Shown here: one piece after another, positions 12,170-24,300 of the stretch | Layout: every line of letters starts with the position of its first letter | How positions within the stretch are numbered: the first letter of the stretch is position 1 | Origin: Mauremys mutica | Lineage: Eukaryota; Chordata; Testudines; Geoemydidae | Assembly: GCF_020497125.1 (NCBI RefSeq) | Contig: NW_025422919.1 | Span: 310,001-374,000 of the forward strand | Reading direction: 5' to 3' | Length of the DNA: 64,000 nucleotides | Notes under the pieces: generated by a model | Told to the model about the DNA's origin: nothing | What the model saw: the letters and a program-made list of their open reading frames with translations, nothing else | Databases searched by the model: none | Program-made: the position numbers and the translations under genes

Positions 12170-12850
12170 CCGCCCACGGCCCCGTTCCCGATTAACTCGC
12201 TTGCGTCCTGTCTCCCGCCCGGTAGCTACTCCCTGTCTTCCCTCTCCAACCGCGGCCGGACCCCTCCGACCCCAACTCTTCTTCCTGGCCGATTTCGTCC
12301 CCGCCTTGCGACTGGCCTGGGCCGAGCCCAGCGGTAACACCCGGGCCCCGAACCGCCCACGTCCCGGCCTCGCGTGGGCCCGGAGCAAATGGCAGAAAAG
12401 CCACCGATGGGGTTTTTTGGGGGGAAAGGGAACAGACGACTCCGTCCTGCAGTGCCCCCCCCCTTTCACAAGCGGAAACCCGTTGGCTTCAGCCTCCTCC
12501 CGACTGACGCCGGCGTCCGTGAGCGGACACGCCGGCCCCTTTTGCACGGTTTCCACGTGCGAGCCGGGCACGGGCGGGCACCCAGCAGCCCCCCCCCCCG
12601 GGGGCACCACCGCTCCCGCCGAGGGGCAGACGTCTGGGCACCGCGGCGGGCGGGCGGGCGGGCCGGATCTGAGCCCGTCCCCCGGGTGTCCTTAGGGGGG
12701 TGACGTGTGGCCAGGGTCCGGGCTGGCGCCGGTAGAGGGGGATCACGGCGGGCGCCGGAGCCAGGAGCCGAGGGGTTTCTACGCCCCCCCCCATGCCCTG
12801 GTCCCGTCCGAGCGCCCCACAGTGTGGGGGATTGAGCCGCCGGGCTTGAA
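12170..12850. promoter_or_regulatory. CpG-rich stretch, candidate promoter
   Basis: CpG dinucleotides are dense here ('gacgccggcgtccgtgagc', 'cgcggcgggcgggcgggcgg'), unlike the surrounding sequence. It lies upstream of the INCA1 start codon exon at 15,324. In mammals the INCA1 and KIF1C starts sit close together head to head, so this could be their shared promoter. That assignment is inference; no first exon was identified. Confidence 0.35.
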
Positions 12851-12869
12851 GGAGCAGCCGCCCGCCATT

Positions 12870-13215
12870 TTCCAGCCCCCCCATGGCTTTTCCCGCCATT
12901 TTCCAGCCCCCCCATGGCTTTTCCCGCCTTTTTTCAGTCCCCCAACGGTTTTTCCCGCCTTTTTTCAGTCCCCCAACGGTTTTTCCCGCCTTTTCCCAGC
13001 CCTCAGGCTCGCGCTGCCTGAGGTGAGGGGAAGCCGCCCTCGTGCGAGCGTCCCCCCCCCCGTGCCCTGTCCCCATGGCCGTGCGAGGGGGTGGGGGAAA
13101 GGGGGCCGCGACCCCCCCCATGGCCGTGCGAGGGGGTGGGGGAAAGGGGGCAGTGACCCCCCCCATGCCCTGTCCCCATGGGGTGGGGGAAGGGGGCCGT
13201 GTCCCCCCCCCGTAA
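12870..13215. repeat. Short degenerate tandem repeats
   Basis: Repeats of 'cccatggcttttcccgcc' type (12,880-12,990) and of 'ccccatggccgtgcgag' type (13,070-13,200) are present in a few copies each. Confidence 0.7.
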
Positions 13216-13334
13216 CATCCCAGAGCCATCCCGTCCACCCCCCTTCTGCTCCACACGCCAGGTCCCCCAATATGGGGGGGGACCCACAGGACTGACCCCC
13301 CCCACCGGTGCCCCAAGGTGTCACGCAGAGGGGA

Positions 13335-14945
13335 TCATCTGGGGGAGACCATGAAGGGGGTATCGATGGGGCGAGGGTACCATGGAGGGGGTATTGATGG
13401 GGCAAGGGGTTACTATGTAGGGGGTGTCAAGGGGGTGAGGGGTACCATGGAGGGGGTATTGATGGGGCGAGGGGTACCAGAGAAGACATATAAATGGGGC
13501 GAGGGTACCGTGGAGGGGGTATTGATTGGGCGAGGGTACCATGGAGGGAGTATTAATGGGGTGAGGGGTTACCACAGAAGGGGTATTGATGGGGCGAGGG
13601 TACCGCAGAAGGGGTATTGATAGGGCGAGGGGTTACCATGGAGGGGGTATTGATGGGGCGAGGGGTTACTATGTAGGGGGTATTGATGGGGCGAGGGTAC
13701 CGTGGAGGGGGTATTGATGGGGCGAGGGGTTACCGTGGAGGGGGTATTAATGGGGTGAGGAGTTACCACAGAAGGGGTATTGATGGGGCAAGGGGTTACT
13801 ATGTAGGGGGTATTGATGGGGCGAGGGGTTACCATGGAGGGGGTATTGATGGGGCGAGGGGTACCGTGGAGGGGGTATTATTGGGGCGAGGGGTACTGAG
13901 GAGGGGGTATTGATGGGGCGAGGGGTTACCGAGGAGGGGGTATTTATGGGGCGAGGGTACCGTGGAGGGGGTATTAATGGGGCGAGGGGTACCGTGGAGG
14001 GGGTATTGATGGGGCGAGGGGTTACCGGGGAGGGGGTATTAATGGGGTGAGGAGTTACCACAGAAGGGGTATTGATGGGGCAAGGGGTTACTATGTAGGG
14101 GGTATTAATGGGGCGAGGGGTACTGTGGAGGGGGTATTGATGGGGCGAGGGGTTACCATGGAGGGGGTATTGATGGGGCGAGGGTACCGTGGAGGGGGTA
14201 TTAATGGGGCGAGGGGTACCGTGGAGGGGGTATTGATGGGGCGAGGGGTTACCGTGGAGGGGGTATTAATGGGGTGAGGAGTTACCACAGAAGGGGTATT
14301 GATGGGGCAAGGGGTTACTATGTAGGGGGTATTGATGGGGCGAGGGTACCGTGGAGGGGGTATTGATGGGGCGAGGGGTTACCGTGGAGGGGGTATTAAT
14401 GGGGTGAGGAGTTACCACAGAAGGGGTATTGATGGGGCGAGGGGTTACTATCTAGGGGGTATTGATGGGGCGAGGGTACCGTGGAGGGGGTATTAATGGG
14501 GTGAGGGGTTACCACAGAAGGGGTATTGATGGGGCGAGGGTACCGTGGAGGGGGTATTGATGGGGCGAGGGGTTACCACAGAAGGGGTATTGATGGGGCG
14601 AGGGGTTACTATGTAGGGGGTATTGATGGGGCGAGGGTACCGCAGAAGGGGTATTAATGGGGTGGGGGATTACCACGGAAGGGGTATTGATGGGGCGAGG
14701 GGTTACCATGGAGGGGGTATTGATGGGGCTAGGGGTTACCACAGAAGGGGATTGATGGGGTGAGGGGTTACCACGGAAGGGGTATTGATGGGGTGAGGGG
14801 TTACTGTGTAGGGGGTATTGATGGGGTGAGGGGTTACCATGGAGGGGGTATCGATGGGGCGAGGGGTACCACAGAAGGGGTATCGATGGGGCGAGGGGTT
14901 ACCACGGAAGGGGTATCAAGGGGGTGAGGGTACCGTGGAGGAAGA
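13335..14945. repeat. 35-bp minisatellite, about 45 copies
   Basis: Units read 'gggggtattgatggggcg' then 'aggggttaccatggag', with variants 'accacagaagg' and 'actatgtaggg'. Variant types alternate in recurring higher-order blocks, for example near 13,740, 14,035 and 14,270. It lies upstream of the INCA1 start-codon exon. Confidence 0.92.
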
Positions 14946-15228
14946 GACATAAAAGGAGCTGGGTGCACCGGATCCCTCTTCTCCGGGCCCCTGTGTGGGG
15001 AGAGGAGCCGGGGACGGTCTATGGGGTGGCACAGGCTGGTCGGCGGGTGTTATGTCAGGGGTGTATGACGGGCAGGACCATGGACGGGTGGATCATCGGG
15101 GTGCCCGTACACACGGCTCTGATACCCACAAGGGAAGGGTCATTACGGGGGCATGGCAGGGTGGTGCCAGGGAGCATGGCCGGCCCTGAGTTACATGTGA
15201 CCCTGTGTTATTGGTTTGCACCCTGCAG

Positions 15229-15364
15229 GATTAAGGGGACCCCCCCAGCACGGTAGCAGGGGGGGCGCACACAACTGGGGAGATCAAGGAAAACCCTGGG
15301 GACCATCGCAGCAGCGGCCAGGCATGGAGGAGGAGACCTGCACGCCCCTCGTCCCATTTGCTAC
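15229..15364 (+). CDS. INCA1: INCA1 start-codon exon (coding 15,324-15,364)
   Basis: The ATG at 15,324 opens a reading frame beginning MEEETCTPLVPFA, comparable to the mammalian INCA1 start with its L-I-P-F-A motif. The exon ends at 15,364 before a strong donor 'gtacgt', leaving phase 2. A 'gtttgcaccctgcag' acceptor at 15,228 would give about 95 nt of 5' UTR in this exon. The N-terminal match is short, so certainty is moderate, but phase and order fit the other exons. Confidence 0.55.
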
Positions 15365-18300
15365 GTACGTTAACAAATTGCCACAAAACAGGTTAAATTC
15401 AGAGGGCGTCGTTTGTATCACAGTCCTTTTAAATGGGGGAACCTGGCTTTTCAAGGGGGGTTGGGGTGTTTGCTCTCAAAGTCATGGGATAGATAGATAG
15501 ATAGATAGATAGATAGAGGGGGTGGGTGGGGATAGATAGATAGATAGAGGGGGTGGGTGGGGATAGATAGATAGATAGATGGGGTGTCTGGGGATGGGAG
15601 GATAGATGGATCTGCCTGTCGGTCTCTAGACACTCCGCTCTCTTTCTCGCTGTGTCCTGCAGCTCTGTCTATCTAGACAAATATGTGTCTGTCTAGCATC
15701 TGGGCGGCTGAAGAGGAAGTATTTTTAAAAAAAAAAGTTGTTCTAATTGTCACTGGGAAATATTTCCACCAGGTGGCAGAGACGTTTTTGTTTTTTACTG
15801 TACAGCGGATTGAAATACAGAGAAGTCAGTGCTAAGAAATCCACCCCCCCTTTCAGCAGCATCAGTTCCCAGGATGTCAGCACGAGTCTCACAATAGTTG
15901 ATATTCCTCTTAAAGCCCCAGTTCCTGGAGTCATGTTATAACATACAAAGCTCAGCTTTCATTTTTTACAATTTTTAAGGGAGCTCAATTTCTGGTCCTA
16001 ATGGTTGCAGAAAACAGCTGAAAAATGTGAGAGCGAAAGGGTCAAAAAAACCCAAAAACCAGATATCAGATAAGTCCTAATGCTTATTAACAGACTTTTA
16101 AAATCTCATGATTTTTAAGCCAATATAATTATTTTTTAGGCCTGACTCCTGAATGTCATTAACACTTTGGGTACGTGCATCCAAGCACTTTTAAAAAGAC
16201 CGCCTTGTAGCTTCCAGTGTAGATTCATTGAGTTTTTTGGCTAGATACACAACTTTACTAAGCACCTGGTTTTTGCTGGTCTAGTTCTTTTTTGAACCCT
16301 GTTATAGTCTTGGCTTTCACAACATCCTGCGGCGAGGAGTTCCACAGGGTGACTGTGCGTTGGGTGCAGAAATACTTCCCTTTGTTTGTTTTAAACTTGC
16401 TGCCTGTTCATTTCATTGGGTGACCCCTAGTTCTTGTGTTACAAGGAGTAAATAACACGTCCTTATTTGCTTTCTCCACATCAGTCATGATTTTATACCC
16501 CTCCTTTAGTCGTCTCGGTTCCAAGCCGAACAGTCCCAGTCTGATTAATCTCTCCTCATACGGAAGCCGGTCCAGACCCCTCATCATTTTGGTTGCCCTT
16601 TTCTGAACCTTTTCCAATTCCAGTATAAAGTTCTGAGCCGCCACTTTTAAACGAGGCTCCAGCATTTGCATGTTAGGCGCTTAGACCCAGCTTGTCTTGC
16701 TGAACCCTGGGGGTCACCCCCAAATGGGTCCCCTCCTGAAACCTGGCCCTCTTTCTCCAGCTCCGTTCCTCATCCTCCAGCAAGCGGGCCCGTCGTCCCC
16801 ATCCCCCTCCAGCAGTGGAAGAACACTCGCGTGTGTAAGCCGTGCTAGGAGACGCTCGTGCAAAGGGCATGGACTTAATTAGTCAGCTCACAGACTAGTG
16901 CGAGCCACCTGCGTAACTCGCATTCAAAAACAACGAGTGACCAGGCAACGTGAGCCAGGGTTCGCCATCGCCACCGTGTAAAAGCTCTCTTTCTTTCGTT
17001 GATTTAACATTATTAAACGTAATGATCCCCGAAATAATACTCCCCTACCGGAAGCAAAGACATAGCACGACAAAGGCACGTTTTCCAAGTATCGTTATCT
17101 TCCTGGCTTCACGCCACTGCCGTACCTTTGTACTTGGGGTGGGTGGGTGATATTGCACCGCTGTTTAGCTACAGGTCGGCTTTTAAAATGTCTTCCTCTG
17201 CCTGGCTTAATAACCTGCGTGTTTGCTTTTATGCAGCAGCAGACGGGTCATAGATTCAAAGGCCGGAATTCAACCCAGTTCCCTCTGGACTGAGCCCCGT
17301 CACGAAAGCGGCTCAAGAGACAGAGAATCCACCCCCTGCCCCGGGGAGTTTTCTCCGGTGGTTAATCACATTTCTGCCTTGTTCCTAATTTTAATTGGTC
17401 TGAATTTAACTCCCAGGCCAGGTCCACTCTAGAAAACTTTTGCTGTCACAGCACAGGGGAAGGTTTTTGCCAGCCTAAGGCGCCCGTACCCTAAGCGCGT
17501 TTGCCAGTGTAGCTACACGGGCAAACCTTTCCTAGTGTGGACGAGAAACGGCCCCTAGCCGTTGCTTCTCGGGGTGCCTTTGTCCGCTCGATTAAAGAGG
17601 TTGCAACTTCGCCTGGACAAGTTCAGCAGCCGTTAAGAATCTCAAAGCACTGTACAAGCATGAGCCCAATTACTCCTCACCATTGCACTCTGAGGGAGGT
17701 ATTTCCACCCCCCCAGGGAAACTGAGGCACCGAGCTTGCCTCCGAATTGTCAGACATGGACTTGATACCGCTGGTGTGTTACTCTGTGCCACCTCCTTTC
17801 CAGTTGTGTTAATTAGGGATGTGCGCGTCAGCATTGCCGCTGGGGCGGGAAAGAAACCTGGGTCGTTAATCACCATCATTATTCTCCGCTTAATTATTTC
17901 CCCTCGGCGACAATGCCGTGTTTGGCTGTTGGCAAAGGCAGACCGATGTCAGGGTCCCGACTGTCGCCTTTTTAAGAGTCTTCTGTGTGTAACCGCGGTT
18001 GGGCCTAGCCTGGCACGGGTGGAGGAAACAGGAGGGAGGAAACAGCATGAGGTTAATTTTCTCACCGCGCAGAAGGGGAAGAGACGCCTGTTGCATTAGC
18101 GAGAGAGCTGGAAGCAAAGCAAGCTGCCATGCACCTCCCCTCTCCGTGCCTTAGGGCTGGAAATAATCCTGACTCTCGAGTGCTGGAAACGCCGGGTCCC
18201 AGCTCCCCAAGGCCCTTCAGCGTGTGCGTTATCCGTCCGTCCGCCTGCCTCATCTCCGCAGGCGGGCGGATAGGTAGGAGCGGACGCGTATGGAGGAGGC

Positions 18301-21300
18301 TAATCAGAGGGGTTCCCATGGGGTGGATAGGAATACACATGGGGGTGGCACGGCAGAGGTGTATGGGGATTGATGGCTGGATCTCGCTGAGTCACGCCGG
18401 GAAAGAGTTATTTGGGATTTCTTTAAATATATTGAGAGTTTCTCCTTTCCTCGTCCCCCGTCGGCAGCTATTTCGCCGGTTCTCAAGTGAGCCTAGGGGC
18501 TTCTGGGGCGGGGGCTAGGTGGGGTTCTCAACCACAGGCCGCATATCCGGCGATAAATGGCTGGAGAGCCACGGCTCTGTTTGACACGCCTGCTGGCTGG
18601 CTGGCTTCTAGGCAGTCCAAGGTGGTCAGCCGAGATGAACCCAACGCCGACGCCACGGAGCTCCCCACCCGTCAGCGAGGCCCGTCTGACAACGCGGATG
18701 GATTCTGGAGCGGGCTTAGCCAGCGGCCAAGGTAGGGAACGAGGCGCTTCCCACGCCTCAGCCAGCGTTTTCCTGATTATATCCTGGGGAGAGCTCCACT
18801 CCGAGCGGCTCCGACCCCGTTACATAACCCCTTTCGTGCCCGCACCTCGCTATGATGCAGCAGCGCCGGGGCGGATTCTAACAATAGCTTCCCTGCTGGG
18901 GGGGTTTGAAACGACGCAGCAGCTCTCTCCAATTTAAACCTTCGGGGGCTAATTAGCCTTGCTCGTTGGATAAGCACCATCTCCACCCCCGGGGAATGGA
19001 GACCGTGGTTAGGAGAGACTGTGCTGATGCTCAGGCCTGCAGAGAGAAATTTGAGGCCCCCGTCCCATTTCACTTTGTTTGCACAGATATTAAGATGATT
19101 TTGGGAGGGGGGGGGTCCCCTGAGCTGGGTGCCCCATTGTAGTTGTCCCCCCTTTCCCCACTCCCATCAGCCCGGCCTGGGTTCTGCCCCAGCTCTGCCA
19201 CTGCTCCTCACCGTGCCTCAGTTTCCCCTCCCAACCCTTCTCTGTTGCCCAGAGAGCCTGTAATCTTTCAAGGGCAGGGACTGCCTCTGGCTACGTCTAT
19301 GTACAGCACCCAGCCCAGTGGGGCCCTGACTTCGGCTGGGGCACTTCGTTGTCGTTGTATTAGAAACAATGCCACACAGGAAAATGTGTTGTTTATTAGG
19401 TGTGTTGCGGGAGCGCCTGTGAGCCTTAGCCGCGGACAGGTGTGCAGGGCGCTGCACGACCACAGAACAAAAAGACCGTCTCTGCTCCAGCCAGCTTCCC
19501 GTCGCTCCATCCCTTGTTCCCTATAAGCCATGTATATTCATGCTGCTCCCGGTTGTTCCCAGGTTGGGTGTCATTAGCATAATGGCCTAGAAGTTATGCA
19601 AATTCCATGCAAATGAAGCACCGGGCGGTGTGTTGTTGGTTTTGCGACGTTTGGACACCCCTGAGTTACACGGACGATGGAATTCACCGCAGTGGGTGTT
19701 GGAAAAGCGTCTGCCAAGATCTGAGTGGCTGTTTTTATCCAAACCCTCCGGTTATGTTTTCCATCGGGTGGCGGCGGCGGCTAATGCATCTGTTTTCTCT
19801 CCAAGTTGCGAACGAACATCTTCTAGGAACCGTGAAGGAACAGCTAATGCGCAGCTGAAATGACAATTTCTTTCTCTTTCAGCCCGCCCTGGATGGAAGA
19901 ATACAGGGAAGCCTCACCCCTGCTGGTACGTTGTCACATAGGCACGAGGGTGTTTTAATGATTCGCTCAACGCCGGTGGAACTAACATGCCGTGTAAAAA
20001 CAGGGACATGCAAATAGAATTTATCCTGATTGGTAAAGCTTTTTGCAAAGCTAATTTGCTCCCGGCTCCAAGGCCGCTTTCGAGTGCCGTCACGGATTAC
20101 TTACCTAACGAGCGCTCCTCACACACCTGCTTCGGTTTATGATTATTTGCATCGCGGCAACGCCTTGAGGCTACAATTGAAATGACGGCCCTGTCGTGCC
20201 ACACAGACCCCAGCTGAGATCCGACCTGGGCCAGCTTCTAATGGCGTTTACACGGGTGTCAATCCAGAGCAACCTCAGTGGAGTCACTCCGGATTTACCC
20301 CCATGGAACTGAGCTCAGAAGCTGGCTCATTTCCTCAAAGCGTTGTGGGAGAACCCGCACTGCAGGCATCAAATGATACAAATGTTTTTACCCCTTCCTG
20401 GTTCTTGCTACCAGGACGATGAAATATTCGCTGCTCAAAATTTTTATGGCCTCACCCAGCCCAGCCCCCAGACTCCCTTCTCTTTAAAAATATTACTCAT
20501 GTTACCTTGCATGCCGATTACTGGCCTCCTGCTGCTCCCTGAGCTTGCATAAAATCTATTTCCGGCAGGCACCATTAAAAATAATACCTAACGTACCTGC
20601 GTAGCTGTCAGGATGCAGAAGCTAACGCTGATCTGCGCAACGGACCTTCACTCAGCCCCCCGATTCTTCTCCACTCTTTGCCGCTTTCTCTCTCCAGCCA
20701 CCCCCAGAAAAGACGTCCATCTCCCCCACAGTCCCACTCATCAGTCGGTGCGGTAACCGCGTTCGCGCACGCTGTGCCCCCGCGATTAACGATGTGAAGT
20801 TATACATATGGGAATCGCTTTCCATCATTTGGGTGGGCAAAGATTCCCCCCCCTCGCCCCGTTCCTTCTGAAGAACGTTCGCTTGGCGATGCCAGGCACC
20901 GTAAGCGACGGCTTTTGGGATCTCTGGCTTTGTGGGCGGCGGAGCGGGGCAGGAAGGATTGGCCGAAAAGGTGCAATTGGAAAGAGTTTGCTGGAGTTTT
21001 TGGGGGTGCGTGTGTGTATGCTCCAGCCCAGAAGATCATTTTTTATTGGTAGGACTGTACCACCTATGGACCCCTCAACTGAGATGGGGTTCCCCCATTG
21101 TGAGATCCCGGTCCCATTGTGTTGGGCAGTATGCAAACACCCGGCCTCAAAAAGTTTACCGTCTAAATGACAGTCGAAGTGACTGATAATCCTTCAACAG
21201 TGTCTTCAGAGGTAGCCTGTGCATATGATTTCCACCCGGTTTAACGACATGGGAAGAGTCGGTGTTATTCTGTTGCTAAGGCCTTGTCCACACCGGCACG

Positions 21301-24300
21301 TTTCTGCTTGCTCGGTGACGCGGGCAGTGGTCTCGGCGCATCTTTCCAGGTGACCACGCCTGGAGCAATGCCGAGCTGCCGGACCTCATCGGCATTTGGG
21401 GGAGAGGAGGCCGTCCGGTCCCAGCTGCGCTCCCGCCGTAGGAATGATAACAACCCCGGGCAGATTTCACGGTGGATGACAGAACGGGGCCATGACCGGG
21501 ACACACAGCAGTGCAGGGTCAAAGTGAAGGCGCCGCGGAACGCCGACCACAAGGCGCGGGAGGCCAACCGCCGCTCCGGTGCTGTGCCCACCAGCTGCCG
21601 GTTCTACAAAGAGCTGGACGCGCTACTCGGCGGCGACCCCACCTCCACTGCGAAGGCCACTGCGGAGACTTCGGTGGCCAGTCGAGAGCGGACCGAGCCA
21701 GGAGGAGGAAATCTTGGACGAGGATACGGAGGGGGACCCAGAGGCAGAGGATGAGTGGGAGGTCAGAGATGCAGGCAGCCAGGACCTCGTCTCCACCCCG
21801 GCGGCGCCTAGCCAGTCACAGCTGTCGGAGCTTGGCGAAGCGCAAACAGGAGAGGAGGCCCCTGGTAAGTGGCTTTCATTTTGGGGAATCGCTGAAGCGC
21901 GTTGCTGGGGGCAGGAGGGTTGCAGAAAGCAGGCTTGTGTCTGTGTGATGCGTGTACCACCCTATGCCTAGACTGAGCGGCGGAGACTTGGAGAAGACCC
22001 CTCTCTTGGGTCCCTGCTCACCCTCAGCAGCGAGAGATCTGCCATAATGAACACAGCCTGTGGAAAATGCGGGGACAGGAATGAGTATCGCCCCCCCACA
22101 CACACACACACACAGTGCTGGTTCTCCGCTAGAGCCATGTGTCCAGTATCCAGTACGGTGCTGAAACACTGATTTCCCCTGCCCCTGGGGTCAGCCAGTT
22201 AGTGACAGGTGTGTGACCAGTGGCTGTGTTTTAAATCGGTGGTCTCTGCGTTGCAAACAACACCGCTCCTGTAAAATGTTGCCTTTTGTCTTCGCAGACC
22301 TGACCTTGGGAGCCCAGCCTCCCTCTGGGTTATCGCCGGCTGAACGGCTGCGCAGAATTAGCAAGCGGCCATGGCGAACGAAGGAGGACTTTCTGCGTGA
22401 GGTTATCGTGCGCTCCGCCGCCGAGAAACAGGAATCGAAGGAGGGGCGGGACAGCGAGAAGAGGGACCGAAAGGAGAACGCGGCGCGCCAGAACGAAGCC
22501 ACGGAGCGGATCTTAAACGTTACGGAGTGCCAAGCGGGCACGCTCCACGCGCTACTAGCACTGCAAACCGAGCAGCCCTGCGCCCGCCCTCCCCTGCAGC
22601 CGCTGTCGCAAAACTCTTTCCCATGCGCCCCCCAGCCACCGCCAGCACACGCTTATCAACCTCCTGGCTCCAGTCGGTTTGTCTCTCTCCTCTGGTTGTT
22701 GTTTTTTAATTAAATCATTGTGTTGGTTTGAAAGCATCTTTATTCCATTAACTGAAAGCAAACAGAGCCCTGCAAAGCAACAGGTAATTTTCTTAAACCT
22801 CCATAGTGCATCGTCTGCACCGGTCACAGTCACCTCCCAGCATTACAAGCACTGCACTCCCAAGCATACAGGATCACAATGGGCATTTCAATTTCCCCTA
22901 CGGTGATCTTCTGGTCTGGGAAGAAAGTCCCTGCTTGCCTCTTCCAAACAGGCCGGTGTTCTGAAAGATACGTGCGTCGTGCACCTTTCCAGACCAGCCT
23001 GCGTTAACAAGTCTGTGAAACGCCCACGGTGATCCACAAGCGCCTGGAGAACCATTGAGAAATCCCCCTTGCGATGAATGTACTCGGTGGCGAGGTGGTC
23101 TGGTGCCAGAACTGGAACACGCCTCCCATCTATCGCCCCTCCGCAGCGAGGGAAACCCATTTGTGATGCGATTAATGGCCCTGCACGCGTCCGTCAACAC
23201 GACTCCAACGGTCGACTTTCCCTCTCCGAACTGGTTAGCGACCGATCCCAAAAACGGCGTTCCACTGCCACTCGTGATGCGTTGGTCAGAGCGAGCCGCA
23301 TATTGGTTAGCAGGGCGCGATCCATTCCTGCAGCGCAAAGAGGCAGCGCGCGCAGTTCACAGACGGTTGAAAGATGGCGCCAAATGCAGACGGAAGCACA
23401 GGGATTGCTGGGATGCGAAGCGATGCATCACGGGGCACTGGGACAGGACCCAGGATGCCCCGCGACCCCCCTCCGCCTTCCCACAACTCTTAGCGGCAGA
23501 AGAGGAAGAGATGCGCTGTGGGTGCACCACTGCGAACACGATTAAGAGCCACGAGTGTGAACACGGCATCGCGCTGGCAGCTGACGGCGTGAACGCACAA
23601 CGGCGGTTTCCCTGAGCGAGGCCGTAACTCTGCCCGTGCCCCGCGAGATCATTAGGGACACACGGAAGGGAGTCTGAGACAAGCTGCTTACCTTGCTGAA
23701 AGGACATTGTTTTAATTAATTGTTAACTCCTAAACTAATTAACAGACTTGCCTGAAAATCGTCAACCACTTCCCTCGAAGAATAAGGGCTGGAATTTTAG
23801 GCAGGGCATAGCTGCTTGTTGCAGACGTAATAAAAACGGTCAGATCCCAGCTCGAAGTGCAAAACTCACCTTAACTGTAGCGACGTGGTGCCTCCATAAC
23901 AGAGAAGACGGACAAAAGAGGTTGGGGGGGTCACCGGCACAAAGCAGGGAAGTGACAGAACCCAGGGCGAGGGCTGAGCTGGGAAACCGCAGGTGGCCAG
24001 AAGGGATCGATAGATGAACTAGTCTGACCTACGGGCCAGGGGATTTCAAGCCCCAAAACAATCTGGATGATTACGAGCCCTTGAGACCTTTCGGATGCTG
24101 GTTAAATCTCCCACCCACCTGCAAAGCGGCGAGGAGGTGTACAAGGAAATCTCCCTTTAAAAAAAAAAACCATTAAAAATGTCAGCCGTGTTTCTCCCCT
24201 GCTCCGTTGATTAATTATCTTTGTAGGACACTGACTGCATCTCCAAGCGTTGTTATTGTTTCCTGCTTAGCACTGCCGGCTGTTAATTAGGAAAGCTCTT

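Larger units (their letters stand above)
16900..19880. other. INCA1 intron with repeat remnants
   Basis: 17,425-17,560 looks like a MITE ('ggccaggtccactctag' to 'tagtgtggacgag'). 17,630-17,760 resembles a core-SINE tail ('atctcaaagcactgtacaa', 'gggaaactgaggcac'). 19,145-19,345 resembles a tRNA-SINE ('tgggttctgccccagctctg', 'cagggactgcctctggct'). No further exon was recognised. Confidence 0.45.
21280..23745. mobile_element. Decayed PIF/Harbinger DNA transposon
   Basis: The left end 'ggccttgtccacaccg' is preceded by TAA (21,277-21,279), the usual Harbinger target trinucleotide. Inside lie the two genes expected of this superfamily in opposite orientation: a Myb/SANT-like protein on + and a DDE transposase on -. 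Both are broken. A matching right terminal repeat was not found, so the right boundary is approximate. It sits in the INCA1 intron between exons at 19,883 and 26,350. Confidence 0.75.

Noticed and set aside
13335..14945. A CRISPR array (35-bp regular repeats)
   Set aside because: There are no unique spacers; units are contiguous variants of one sequence, in a vertebrate genome.
18557..18937. A 126-codon + strand frame in an INCA1 intron
   Set aside because: No recognisable domain, and it does not fit the INCA1 phase.
19607..19858. An 83-codon frame considered as the missing INCA1 exon
   Set aside because: No match to the family motifs, and no splice sites at the required phase.
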